The notes beneath the pieces are model-generated. The model saw nothing but the letters and a program-made list of their open reading frames with translations. It was not told the DNA's origin and made no database searches. A stretch of 64,000 bases of DNA from Nocardia sienata NBRC 100364 (lineage in GTDB: Bacteria; Actinomycetota; Actinomycetes; Mycobacteriales; Mycobacteriaceae), in the NCBI RefSeq assembly GCF_001613205.1, contig NZ_BDBX01000002.1:62001-126000 (forward strand). Direction: 5' to 3'. Numbering within the stretch: the stretch's first letter is position 1; every line of letters begins with the position of its first letter. Both the position numbers and the translations under genes were made by a program. This document shows, piece after piece, positions 1 to 8,263 of this stretch.

Positions 1-7
1 CTCGGAA

Positions 8-74
8 TCTAGCAACGCTAGACATGGCAGCGGAAGGGTGATACCGTTGCTCTTATTCCTAGCGACGCTAGGAA
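8..74. promoter_or_regulatory. Two palindromic operators in front of the PPOX gene
   Basis: TCTAGCAACGCTAGA (8-22) and TTCCTAGCGACGCTAGGAA (56-74) are perfect inverted repeats around a 3-base centre and share the core CTAGC-N3-GCTAG. Their centres are 50 bases apart. A possible promoter, TTGCTC at 47-52 and TAGGAA at 69-74, would put the second palindrome over the -10. The regulator is not identified; a divergent regulator just outside the window is possible. Confidence 0.6.
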
Positions 75-160
75 TGGCGAGGCTTGGAACCCCGCAACGA
101 ACGATCTCCGGCTGATCGCCGGGGCGCACCTGATATCGAATTCGCCGAGGAGTAACCGAT

Positions 161-559
161 ATGACCTTCACCATCAATGAGCAGCAGTTCCTCGCGGAGG
201 CCGGGATCGGCCGGCTGGCCACGGTGTCGCCCGACGGCGTGGTGCAGAACAACCCGACCGGCTATCGGGTGAACGCAGACGGCACGATCGACATCGGGGG
301 CATGCAGATGCGTAACAGCCGGAAGTACCGCAATGTCGAGGCGGGCAGCCGGGTATCGTTCGTCATCGACGAACAAGTTTCAGTGGAGCCGTACGTGATT
401 CGCGGCATCGAGGTCCGCGGCACCGCCGAGGCGCTCGATGACGAGGAGCCGCCGTTCCCGCCGCAGGAACGCGCGGTCATCCGAATCCACCCCGAACGGG
501 TCATCTCCTGGGGCATCGATGGCGGATCCTTCGACTTCACCAGTCGCGGCGCCGAGTAG
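161..559 (+). CDS. PPOX-class (F420/FMN-split-barrel) oxidoreductase
   Basis: 132 residues, the usual size for the small actinobacterial PPOX family (pyridoxamine-5'-phosphate-oxidase-like split barrel). The N-terminal pattern with LATVSPDGVVQNNPTGY and the block MRNSRKYRNV followed by a hydrophobic strand are typical of members that bind F420 or FMN and reduce small substrates in the cytosol. The ATG is preceded by GAGGAG at 147-152. It stands alone behind the two palindromes at 8-74, so it is probably controlled by a dedicated repressor. Family assignment is fairly sure. Cofactor and substrate are unknown. Confidence 0.85.
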   Translation: MTFTINEQQFLAEAGIGRLATVSPDGVVQNNPTGYRVNADGTIDIGGMQMRNSRKYRNVEAGSRVSFVIDEQVSVEPYVIRGIEVRGTAEALDDEEPPFPPQERAVIRIHPERVISWGIDGGSFDFTSRGAE

Positions 560-592
560 CCGGGTGTCGTGGACGATCCCATGGCCTACGCG

Positions 593-1528
593 CTAGCGTT
601 TGCGCCCCCGCGCCGGCTTTTTCTTGGAAGGGATCGGCTTCCTCGTGGGCTGCGGTCGCTTCCCCGGCGAGCGCCGCTTCCGCGGTTCCGGTTCGGTGCG
701 CTTTCCGGCGGAGGATCGGGAGCTGTTTTCCGAGCGGCCACGCACGATGCCGATGAATTCCTCGACCAGGTCGGTGGTCCGGGCCGACGGCCAGGCGAGG
801 GCGATCTCGGTGTCGTCGGTGTCGGTCACTGTGCGGTAGACCAGATCGCGCCGGTGGTGCAGGCGAGCGATCGAATGAGGCACGATTGCTACACCCACTC
901 CGGCGGCGACGAGTTCGATGGCGGCTGCGACGGCGTCGATATCGGCTGTGTCCTGCAGCCGCTCGTCCGCGAGATCGGCCATGCCGACCTCGTCGAACAG
1001 CGCGATCTCATGGTCCTTGGGCACCACGACGACGGGCAACTCACGGTAGAGCGGTATCGCGTTCATATCACTGCGGTCGATCGGCAAGCGGACGAAGCAC
1101 ATGTCGACCCGGCCCTCGCGCAGCGCCGGCTCCTGGTCGGCCTGGGCCACAGCGACCAGCTCGAGCGGGGTATCCGGGAACCGGCGGCCCCAGATCCGCT
1201 CCCATTTGGTGACGGTGACGCCGGGCACGAACCCGACCCGAAGCGAGGCGGGGGCAGCTACCGCTGTGGTGCCTGTATCGTTCTCGGCACGAGCGATGAT
1301 GTCGCGCGCTTCTCGCAGCAACTCCTGCCCCGCGTCGGTCAACCGGGTCGGCTGTGCTCCCGGCACGAACAGTTTTGTGCCGAGCTCGGTCTCCAGGTCG
1401 ATGACCGCGTGGCTGAGCTTCTGGCGGGAGATGTGCAACGCCTTCGCGGCGCGTGCGAAGTGCAGCTCCTCCGCGACTGCGGCGAACCAGCGCAGGCGCT
1501 GCACATCAATCGAGGGGAACCGGCTCAT
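593..1528 (-). CDS. LysR-family transcriptional regulator with long basic tail
   Basis: 311 residues from the ATG at 1528. A longer frame upstream overlaps the divergent gene and is not needed. Residues about 5-65 form the LysR winged helix-turn-helix (LRWFAAVAEELHFARAAKAL). Residues about 90-260 form the periplasmic-binding-like effector domain. The last ~45 residues are a Lys/Arg/Pro/Ser-rich tail, unusual for LysR proteins and probably DNA- or RNA-contacting (inference). It is divergent from the DUF5997 gene with 61 bases between starts, so that gene is the likely target. The effector is unknown. Confidence 0.88.
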   Translation of the reverse strand: MSRFPSIDVQRLRWFAAVAEELHFARAAKALHISRQKLSHAVIDLETELGTKLFVPGAQPTRLTDAGQELLREARDIIARAENDTGTTAVAAPASLRVGFVPGVTVTKWERIWGRRFPDTPLELVAVAQADQEPALREGRVDMCFVRLPIDRSDMNAIPLYRELPVVVVPKDHEIALFDEVGMADLADERLQDTADIDAVAAAIELVAAGVGVAIVPHSIARLHHRRDLVYRTVTDTDDTEIALAWPSARTTDLVEEFIGIVRGRSENSSRSSAGKRTEPEPRKRRSPGKRPQPTRKPIPSKKKPARGRKR

Positions 1529-1589
1529 ACCGGCAAGCGTATGGCACCGCGGAGTCCGGACCGGCTCGGCGGCCCGATACGCTGTTCCG

Positions 1590-2000
1590 GTGAGCCTGGA
1601 CAAGAAACCGCAGATGATGAAGCCGCTGACCGCGGCAAACAAGCTCGGCATCTATCTTCCGGCGGCTCCCGAAGAGTTCCGCAACGGTCCGATTTCCCGA
1701 GCCGAGCTGGACGAGCTCCGGACGAACCCGCCGCAGTGGCTCAGCGAGCTGCGCCGCACCGGACCGTTCCCGCGCGACATAGTGGCCCGTAAGCTCGGTG
1801 TCTCCAACAGTGGCCTGACCCGAGCCGGAGTGTCCGACGCGCTCACCGCCGACGAGATAGCCGCTTTCCTCGCGGATCCCCCGGAGTGGCTGGTCCGCGA
1901 ACGCGAGAGCTATGCCGCCGTGCGCGCCGAGGACGAACGGGCCCAGACCAAGAAGGCCGAACGCCGCGCAGCGACCAACCGGGCGGCGAAGGGCTACTAG
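1590..2000 (+). CDS. DUF5997 family protein
   Basis: 136 residues from a GTG at 1590. The sequence (MKPLTAANKLGIYLPAAPEE, then PPQWLSELRRTGPFPRDIVA, then a charged C-terminus) matches the conserved small actinobacterial DUF5997 family, which commonly sits beside a LysR gene. It has no signal peptide or membrane segment, so it should be cytosolic. The repeated 'PPxWLxxxR' pattern (around residues 48 and 96) suggests an internal duplication with helical or DNA-binding character. Function is unknown. The start was chosen because upstream in-frame sequence runs into the divergent LysR gene. Confidence 0.82.
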   Translation: MSLDKKPQMMKPLTAANKLGIYLPAAPEEFRNGPISRAELDELRTNPPQWLSELRRTGPFPRDIVARKLGVSNSGLTRAGVSDALTADEIAAFLADPPEWLVRERESYAAVRAEDERAQTKKAERRAATNRAAKGY

Positions 2001-2059
2001 CTCTGTTCCGAGTCAAGCGGATCGGGGCATTGTTCCTCGAGTGCGGTGGCTGCCCGTGA

Positions 2060-2671
2060 TCACGGCCGGCCGGTGGCGAACGCCTGTACGGCGTCGAGGA
2101 ACTCCGGGCCGCCCTGGATGTATCCACCGACGGTTCCACCGATCAGCACACCCACAGGGATACTGATCCCCCAGATCAGGAACAGGCATGCCCCGAGAAT
2201 GCCGCCCACGATGGCGCCGCCGACGACACCGGGCAGGTTCTTGTCTATCTGCTCCGCGAGCCGGCTGTAGGAGCTGATGTCCTTCGGGTGTGCGTTGGCC
2301 GTCTCGGCGGGCATCAGCGTCAGGGTGTGGCCGTCGGCACCGATGTGCTGCGCGAATGCGATCGAACGCCCTTCTACGGCATGCCATTGCGGCACTTCGG
2401 TCGCCGCCGCTCCGTCGCCGGTTTCGAGCATCACCGCACCGTTGTGCGCGATTTCGAACCTGCCGTTCTCGACGGTGGTGACAATGGCCCTGTCGGCCGG
2501 TGAAACGGTGATCCGGTAGTTGATTCCGTGGTCTACACCCGAAATCGTATGCCCCGCAGTGACTGTGGTCGGCTGCTCCGTCACGGCCGGCTCTGCATGG
2601 GCGGTCGCCGCAGTGATACCCACGGCCGAGATGGCCGTGAAAGCGGCAGCGGTCATTTTCTCGGACTTCAT
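2060..2671 (-). CDS. Secreted Nocardia-type protein with glycine-rich membrane tail
   Basis: 203 residues. Residues 1-26 are a signal peptide ending in ATAHAEP. The middle (about 45-130) is a beta-rich domain containing GVDHGINYRITVSPADRAIVTT, typical of a large Nocardia family (DUF8020-like, from memory). The C-terminus (about 148-190) has two short Gly/Ile/Val-rich hydrophobic stretches (GVVGGAIVGGILGACLFLIW and PVGVLIGGTVGGYIQGG) that could insert in a membrane as a hairpin. It is probably exported to the envelope. Molecular function is unknown. Confidence 0.75.
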   Translation of the reverse strand: MKSEKMTAAAFTAISAVGITAATAHAEPAVTEQPTTVTAGHTISGVDHGINYRITVSPADRAIVTTVENGRFEIAHNGAVMLETGDGAAATEVPQWHAVEGRSIAFAQHIGADGHTLTLMPAETANAHPKDISSYSRLAEQIDKNLPGVVGGAIVGGILGACLFLIWGISIPVGVLIGGTVGGYIQGGPEFLDAVQAFATGRP

Positions 2672-3154
2672 TCTTCGAACCCCTCCACTCAGCTGCCCCT
2701 GATGGGCGGACCGAGTCAGACCTTAGGCGGTGTCGAATTCAATGTGTGTACGCCACACATAATTCGGAGTCACTGCATTTCTGTTTTCCCTGTAACCGGC
2801 TGGACAGCAGTACTCCGTGCGGTAGAGGCCATCACGCCAGGGCATTTCGCCGGTGGCCGAAAGGTTTCGACGATCGGGGCGCCACCGGCGAGCACTCGAC
2901 GGTCCCGGTCGGCGATATCGCGGACGGTCCCGGCCGGTCGCCGGCAAGCGGACCATTCGGCAGCCTCGGCGGCCGGCAGCCACGTGTTCTCGGCCGCGGA
3001 CTCGTTGATGCGGTGGTATGAGCACATCAGTGACGACGTCGGGTGTCCCCGGCCATGCGCTCGAACCGGCGACGACAGAACTTTCGCCGGCGACGTTCGT
3101 CGATGGCCAGAGTCCAGACGGCATCCGGTCGCTTCTCGGGTCCTGATAGCGGTG

Positions 3155-3183
3155 TTGACCCGATGGCTTCCCGGACGTACAGT
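3155..3183 (+). promoter_or_regulatory. Sigma-70-type promoter of the rhamnose operon
   Basis: TTGACC (3155-3160) and TACAGT (3178-3183) are separated by 17 bases, a near-ideal housekeeping promoter. The predicted transcription start (about 3190) falls just before the palindrome at 3199-3212. Confidence 0.7.
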
Positions 3184-3198
3184 GGCCCCACTCACATA

Positions 3199-3212
3199 TT
3201 GAAACGTTTCAA
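3199..3212. promoter_or_regulatory. LacI-family operator of the rhamnose operon
   Basis: TTGAAACGTTTCAA is a perfect 14-bp palindrome with a central CG, the classic form of LacI/GalR-family sites. It lies about 9 bases downstream of the predicted transcription start, where bound repressor would block RNA polymerase. The last gene of the operon encodes a LacI-family protein, the obvious ligand. Confidence 0.85.
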
Positions 3213-3230
3213 CGACGAGGCGGAACCCGG

Positions 3231-3584
3231 ATGCCCGACACCATCGAACGAGTCTGTTTCCTGCTGGCCCTGCGCCCGGAGCGGATCGACGACTACCTCG
3301 CCGCCCATGCGGCGGTGTGGCCGGACATGCTGGACGCGCTGCGTACGGCGGGCTGGACGAACTATTCGCTGTTCCTCCGTCCGGAAGACGGACTGGTGGT
3401 CGGTTACCTGGAGACGCCGGACTTCGCGCAGGCGCAGGCCGCGATGGCGGCCACCGAGGTCAACGCGCGCTGGCAGGCGACGATGGCCCAGTACTTCCAG
3501 GCTCCCGTGACCGTCCGGGAGCGGCAGGGCGCGCGACCGGACGAGACGATGCACCGCCTCACCGAGTACTTCCACCTCGACTGA
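3231..3584 (+). CDS. rhaM: L-rhamnose mutarotase
   Basis: 117 residues, slightly longer than the usual ~105. Conserved features are RVCFLLALRPERIDDYLAAH (substrate-facing Tyr and His), the WPDMLDALRTAGWTNYSLF stretch and the C-terminal HRLTEYFHLD. RhaM interconverts alpha- and beta-L-rhamnose, supplying the isomerase with the right anomer in the cytosol. It is the first gene of the operon, preceded by GAGGCGG at 3217-3223. Assignment is strong from sequence and context. Confidence 0.93.
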   Translation: MPDTIERVCFLLALRPERIDDYLAAHAAVWPDMLDALRTAGWTNYSLFLRPEDGLVVGYLETPDFAQAQAAMAATEVNARWQATMAQYFQAPVTVRERQGARPDETMHRLTEYFHLD

Positions 3585-3638
3585 GCTCACGACTCACCCG
3601 ACTACGCTCCGAGAACCCTGCTAGACCCGAGGAAGACC

Positions 3639-5003
3639 ATGAAGGTAGGCGCACGAACCACCACAGGGTGGAAAGCGACGATATCCGTCGCGATGTCCAA
3701 CTACATCGAGGCGGGCTCCATCATCGCCATCGCCACCAGCCTGACCTTCTGGCAGGACGCGTTCGGCATCAGCAACTTCGCCGTCGGCCTGCTGGCCGCG
3801 CTCAGCGCGAACGCGTTCGGCGCGGCGATAGGCGCCGGCATCAGCGGTCCGCTGTGCGACCGCTTCGGCCGCAAGGCGATCTATACCTACGACCTGCTCG
3901 TATACATGGCGGGCGTGCTGCTCGCGACCTTCGCCATGAACTTCGCGATGCTGCTGGCAGCCTTCGTGATCACCGGCATCGCGGTCGGTGCGGGCGTCCC
4001 CGCGTCCTGGACCTATATCGCCGAGCAGGCGCCTACGAACGGCCGTGCCCGCCATGTCGGCACCGCGCAGCTGGCCTGGTCGGTCGGTCCGCTGATCGGG
4101 TTCGCCCTGGCTGCCGCGTTGGCGCCGCTGGAACTGCTCGGCTCCCGGCTGATCTTCCTGCATCTCTTCGTGGTCGCGGCGGTGGTCTGGTGGATCCGGC
4201 AGGGCCTGGCCGAGTCGCAGATCTGGAAGGACGAGACCGGGTCCGGTTCCGGGTCGGTTACGGAGGTCACCACCGGCGGCCAGGGCATGCGCGGGTTGTT
4301 CTCCCGGCGGATCAACATCACCGCGCTGCTGGTGCTGATCGGTATCTACGGCTTCTGGAACACCGTCGCCGGCCAGGCGGGCATCTTCATGCCGCGGGTC
4401 TACGACAGTGCGGGCGTGCACAGCGCGGTGGCGCAGAACCTGCTGCAGGTGCTGGTGTGGGGCTGCACCGTGGCGGCGACCTACTTCGGTTTCATGGCCT
4501 ACGCCGACCGGATCTCCCAGCGGCTGCTGTATGTGGTCGGCGCGGCGCTCGGTGTGCTGGCCTGGTGCGTACTGGTGTTCTTCACCGATGCCGGAATGCC
4601 GACGCTGCTGATCTTCGCAGTGCTGTGGGGCGTCTCCAGCGGTATCGGCGCGCAGGCTTTCTACAGCCTGTGGACCAGCGAACTCTTCGCCACTCCCTAT
4701 CGGGCCAGCGCGCAGGGTTTCATGTTCTTCGTCGTGCGCTCGGCAACCGGTCTGCTCAGTTACTTCTTCCCGACCATGCTGGCCGCCACGGGGCTCACCG
4801 TCGTCGGTCTGCTGCTGATCGGCCTGCTCACCACGGCGCTGGCGATCGGCGCGCTCTTTGCCCCGAAGACCCAGGGAAAGACTCTGCGCGAAATCGAGGT
4901 CGAGCGATACGGCGCCCCGATTGCCGAATCCGCCGGAGCGGGAAGTCTCCCGGAAGTCGGGGCAGGGCGCGGTCTCGAGGGCGCTCCGGTGGGCGGGCGC
5001 TGA
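3639..5003 (+). CDS. MFS sugar-porter-type permease, probable L-rhamnose transporter
   Basis: 454 residues with about 12 hydrophobic segments. The MFS loop signature is visible as GPLCDRFGRKAIYTYDLL after segment 2, and the second half has the looser repeat YADRISQRLLYVV. The C-terminal PKTQGKTLREIEVERYG resembles the sugar porter family ending (PETKGxxLEEI). A hydrophilic C-terminal tail follows. The gene starts 54 bases after rhaM with GAGGAAG before the ATG and lies in the rhamnose operon, so rhamnose (or a rhamnoside) uptake by proton symport is inferred. No ABC importer is present in the operon. Confidence 0.85.
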   Translation: MKVGARTTTGWKATISVAMSNYIEAGSIIAIATSLTFWQDAFGISNFAVGLLAALSANAFGAAIGAGISGPLCDRFGRKAIYTYDLLVYMAGVLLATFAMNFAMLLAAFVITGIAVGAGVPASWTYIAEQAPTNGRARHVGTAQLAWSVGPLIGFALAAALAPLELLGSRLIFLHLFVVAAVVWWIRQGLAESQIWKDETGSGSGSVTEVTTGGQGMRGLFSRRINITALLVLIGIYGFWNTVAGQAGIFMPRVYDSAGVHSAVAQNLLQVLVWGCTVAATYFGFMAYADRISQRLLYVVGAALGVLAWCVLVFFTDAGMPTLLIFAVLWGVSSGIGAQAFYSLWTSELFATPYRASAQGFMFFVVRSATGLLSYFFPTMLAATGLTVVGLLLIGLLTTALAIGALFAPKTQGKTLREIEVERYGAPIAESAGAGSLPEVGAGRGLEGAPVGGR

Positions 5004-5040
5004 TATGCCGAAGCCGTCCGCTGCGAAAGGAATATCGCCC

Positions 5041-6192
5041 GTGTCCATCGAGACCGTCCTGGAATCCCTCGCGATCGAACTGCCGTCCTGGGCCTTCGGC
5101 AATTCCGGTACCCGGTTCAAGGTGTTCGGCACCCCCGGCACGGCCCGTACGGTTCAGGAGAAGATCGCCGACGCGGCCACCGTGCACCGGCTCACCGGTC
5201 TCGCGCCGACCGTGGCGTTGCACATCCCGTGGGACACCGTGGACGACTATGCCGCGCTCGGCCGGTACGCCGGAGAACTCGGCGTTCGGCTGGGCACGAT
5301 CAACTCCAACACCTTCCAGGACGACGACTACAAGTTCGGCAGCCTGACCCACACCGACAAACGGATCCGGCGGAAGGCGATCGACCATCACCTGGCCTGT
5401 CTCGAGATCATGGCGGAAACCGGCTCCCGGGATCTGAAGATCTGGCTGGCCGACGGCACCAACTATCCGGGGCAGGGCGATATCCGGGGGCGTCAGGACC
5501 GGCTCGCCGAATCGCTGGCGACCATCTACCAGCACGTGGGTGAAAACCAGCGCCTCGTGCTCGAGTACAAATTCTTCGAACCGGCCATGTACATGACCGA
5601 TGTGCCGGATTGGGGTACCGCCTACGCCCAGGTCAGCGCGTTGGGGGAGCGGGCGGTGGTCTGTCTGGACACCGGCCACCACGCGCCGGGCACCAATATC
5701 GAGTTCATCGTGGCGCAGCTGCTGCGGCTGCGGAAACTGGGGTCGTTCGACTTCAATTCCCGTTTCTACGCCGACGACGACCTCATCGTCGGCGCCGCGG
5801 ACCCGTTCCAGCTGTTCCGCATCCTGTTCGAGGTGCTGCGCGGCGGCGGGCTGGCACCGGAGAACGGGGTGGCGCTGATGCTCGACCAGTGCCACAACAT
5901 CGAGGACAAGATCCCGGGTCAGCTCCGCTCGGTGCTCAATGTCGAGGAGATGACCGCGCGGGCCGCGCTGGTCGATCTCGGCGCACTCGCCGCCGCGCAG
6001 GAGTCGGGCGATGTGCTCGGCGCCAACGCCGTGTTCATGGACGCCTTCTACACCGATGTCCGGCCGCGACTGGCGGCGCGGCGCGCGGAGCGCGGTCTGC
6101 CGCAGGACCCGATGGCCGCCTACGCCCGCTCCGGGCAGCAGCAGCGGCTCGCCGCCGAACGCACCGGGGCCGCCGCCTCCTGGGGCGCCTGA
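5041..6192 (+). CDS. rhaI: L-rhamnose isomerase (RhaI type)
   Basis: 383 residues from GTG 5041, chosen because AAAGGAA (5026-5032) stands 8 bases upstream. An in-frame ATG at 5005 adds 12 residues but has no clear ribosome site. It is a TIM-barrel xylose-isomerase-like fold. Visible metal and substrate blocks are VALHIPWDTVDDY, LEYKFFEPAMYMTDV, VVCLDTGHHAPGTNIE, FDFNSRFYADDDLIVG and MLDQCHNIEDK. It converts L-rhamnose to L-rhamnulose with divalent metal. The protein is of the Pseudomonas/actinobacterial RhaI branch, not the E. coli RhaA branch. It is followed by the aldolase gene after 34 bases. Confidence 0.92.
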   Translation: MSIETVLESLAIELPSWAFGNSGTRFKVFGTPGTARTVQEKIADAATVHRLTGLAPTVALHIPWDTVDDYAALGRYAGELGVRLGTINSNTFQDDDYKFGSLTHTDKRIRRKAIDHHLACLEIMAETGSRDLKIWLADGTNYPGQGDIRGRQDRLAESLATIYQHVGENQRLVLEYKFFEPAMYMTDVPDWGTAYAQVSALGERAVVCLDTGHHAPGTNIEFIVAQLLRLRKLGSFDFNSRFYADDDLIVGAADPFQLFRILFEVLRGGGLAPENGVALMLDQCHNIEDKIPGQLRSVLNVEEMTARAALVDLGALAAAQESGDVLGANAVFMDAFYTDVRPRLAARRAERGLPQDPMAAYARSGQQQRLAAERTGAAASWGA

Positions 6193-6226
6193 CCACACCG
6201 ACCACCAGAAAGAGGAAGCATCTGTC

Positions 6227-8263
6227 ATGACCCACCCCACGGTCGCGGAACTCATCGCCCGGTCCAACCGGCTCGGCGCCGACCCGAAGAACACCAACTA
6301 CGCGGGCGGTAACACCTCCGCCAAGGGCACCGACACCGACCCGGTGACCGGTGAGCCCGTCGAGCTGATGTGGGTCAAGGGTTCCGGCGGCGATCTCGGC
6401 ACACTCACCGAGGCCGGCCTGGCGGTGCTGCGACTGGACCGCCTGCGCGCCCTGACCGGCGTCTACCCGGGAGTGGACCGTGAGGACGAGATGGTCGCCG
6501 CGTTCGACTACACCCTGCACGGCCGCGGCGGCGCCGCCCCCTCCATCGACACCGCCATGCACGGCCTGGTGGAGGCGGCGCATGTGGACCATCTGCACCC
6601 CGACTCCGGGATCGCGCTGGCCACCGCCGTCGACGGCCCGGAGCTGACCGAGAAGATCTTCGGCGACCGGGTGGTGTGGGTGCCGTGGCGGCGCCCCGGT
6701 TTCCAGCTCGGCCTCGATATCGCCGAGATCCGCCGGCGCAACCCGCAGGCCGTCGGCACAATCCTCGGTGGGCACGGCATCACCGCGTGGGGCGATACCT
6801 CCGACGAGGCCGAGGCGCACTCGCGGGAGATCATCGACACCATCGAGCGATTCCTGGCGGCGAACGGGAAGGCGGAGCCGTTCGGGCCGGTGCTGCCCGG
6901 ATACGAGGCGCTGCCGGAGCCCCAGCGCCGGGCGAAGGCGGCGGCGTTGGCGCCGTTTCTGCGCGGGCTCGCCTCCACCGACCGCCGCCAGGTCGGGCAT
7001 TTCACCGATACCGCGCCGGTGCTCGAATTCCTCTCCCGCGCCGAACATCCGCGATTGGCCGCTCTGGGCACCAGCTGTCCGGATCACTTCCTGCGTACCA
7101 AGGTGGCGCCGCTGGTGCTGGACCTACCCGCCGACGCCTCGATCGAGCAGTGCAAACAGCGGCTCGCCGAGCTGCACGAGACCTACCGTGCGGAGTATCG
7201 CGCCTACTACGAGCGGCACGCCGACCGGGATTCGCCTGCCATGCGCGGTGCCGACCCGGCGATCGTGCTCGTCCCGGGCATCGGCATGTTCAGCTACGGC
7301 GCGGACAAGCAGACCGCGCGGGTCGCCGGTGAGTTCTACCTGAACGCGATCAATGTCATGCGCGGCGCCGAGTCGGTGTCCCGATACCGGCCGATCGACG
7401 AGTCGGAGAAATTCCGCATCGAGTACTGGGCACTGGAGGAAGCCAAGCTGGCGCGGCGACCGGCGCCCAAGCCGCTCGCCACCCGGATCGCGCTGGTCAC
7501 CGGAGCGGCGTCCGGTATCGGTAAGGCCATCGCGCACCGGCTGGCCGCCGAGGGCGCGTGCGTGGTGGTCGCGGACCGCGACGGGGCGAAGGCCGTCGAG
7601 GTCGCGGCCGAGATCGGTTCGGCCGACGTGGCGGTCGGTATCGGCGCCGATGTCACCGATGAGGGACAGGTCCGTGCCGCGGTGGACGCGGCGGTACTCG
7701 CGTTCGGCGGTCTGGACCTGGTGGTCAACAATGCCGGTCTCTCGCTGTCGAAATCACTGCTGGAGACCACCGAGGCGGACTGGGACCTGCAGCACGACGT
7801 CATGGCCAAGGGCTCGTTCCTGGTGTCCAAGGCGGCGGCGCGGGCGCTGATCGATCAGCGCATGGGCGGCGACATCCTCTACATCTCGTCGAAGAACTCG
7901 GTCTTCGCCGGACCGAACAATATCGCCTACTCCGCCGCCAAGGCCGATCAGGCGCATCAGGTGCGGCTGCTGGCCGCCGAACTCGGTGAGCACGGCGTCA
8001 AGGTGAATGGCATCAACCCCGACGGCGTGGTGCGCGGCTCCGGGATTTTCGCCGGCGGCTGGGGTGCGCAGCGTGCCGCCGTGTACGGCGTGGAAGAGTC
8101 CGAACTGGGTGCCTTCTACGCCCAGCGCACCCTGCTCAAGCGGGAGGTGCTGCCCGAACACATCGCCAATGCCGCGTTCGCGCTGTGCAGTCGGGATTTC
8201 TCGCACACCACCGGGCTGCACGTACCGGTCGACGCCGGGGTCGCCGCGGCGTTCCTGCGATGA
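6227..8263 (+). CDS. rhaEW: Bifunctional rhamnulose-1-phosphate aldolase / L-lactaldehyde dehydrogenase
   Basis: 678 residues from ATG 6227 (AGAGGAAG at 6211-6218). Residues 1-400 are a class II aldolase domain with metal-binding His122 and His124 in DHLHPDS and the ILGGHGITAWG block. Residues about 418-678 are a short-chain dehydrogenase with the nucleotide motif TGAASGIG (425-432) and catalytic Tyr568/Lys572 in YSAAK. The first domain should cleave L-rhamnulose-1-phosphate to DHAP and L-lactaldehyde. The second should oxidise lactaldehyde to L-lactate with NAD. The fusion is the known RhaEW type (also called RhaD/alcohol dehydrogenase). The stop overlaps the kinase start in ATGA. Confidence 0.93.
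   Translation: MTHPTVAELIARSNRLGADPKNTNYAGGNTSAKGTDTDPVTGEPVELMWVKGSGGDLGTLTEAGLAVLRLDRLRALTGVYPGVDREDEMVAAFDYTLHGRGGAAPSIDTAMHGLVEAAHVDHLHPDSGIALATAVDGPELTEKIFGDRVVWVPWRRPGFQLGLDIAEIRRRNPQAVGTILGGHGITAWGDTSDEAEAHSREIIDTIERFLAANGKAEPFGPVLPGYEALPEPQRRAKAAALAPFLRGLASTDRRQVGHFTDTAPVLEFLSRAEHPRLAALGTSCPDHFLRTKVAPLVLDLPADASIEQCKQRLAELHETYRAEYRAYYERHADRDSPAMRGADPAIVLVPGIGMFSYGADKQTARVAGEFYLNAINVMRGAESVSRYRPIDESEKFRIEYWALEEAKLARRPAPKPLATRIALVTGAASGIGKAIAHRLAAEGACVVVADRDGAKAVEVAAEIGSADVAVGIGADVTDEGQVRAAVDAAVLAFGGLDLVVNNAGLSLSKSLLETTEADWDLQHDVMAKGSFLVSKAAARALIDQRMGGDILYISSKNSVFAGPNNIAYSAAKADQAHQVRLLAAELGEHGVKVNGINPDGVVRGSGIFAGGWGAQRAAVYGVEESELGAFYAQRTLLKREVLPEHIANAAFALCSRDFSHTTGLHVPVDAGVAAAFLR

Larger units (their letters stand above)
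2672..3230. other. Intergenic region between divergent genes: promoters and operators only
   Basis: No convincing gene. ATGTGTG-tacgc-CACACAT (2742-2760) is a 7-bp inverted repeat about 70 bases upstream of the secreted-protein gene and could be an operator for it. The rhamnose promoter and LacI palindrome occupy 3155-3212. Weak overlapping open frames on both strands lack ribosome sites and family resemblance. Confidence 0.6.

Noticed and set aside
569-1792. 407-codon plus-strand open frame
   Set aside because: It lies antisense to the LysR gene and shows no family features; a high-GC shadow frame.
3317-5347. 676-codon plus-strand open frame across rhaM and the MFS gene
   Set aside because: Arg/Gly/Ala-rich shadow in the +1 frame of three well-supported genes.
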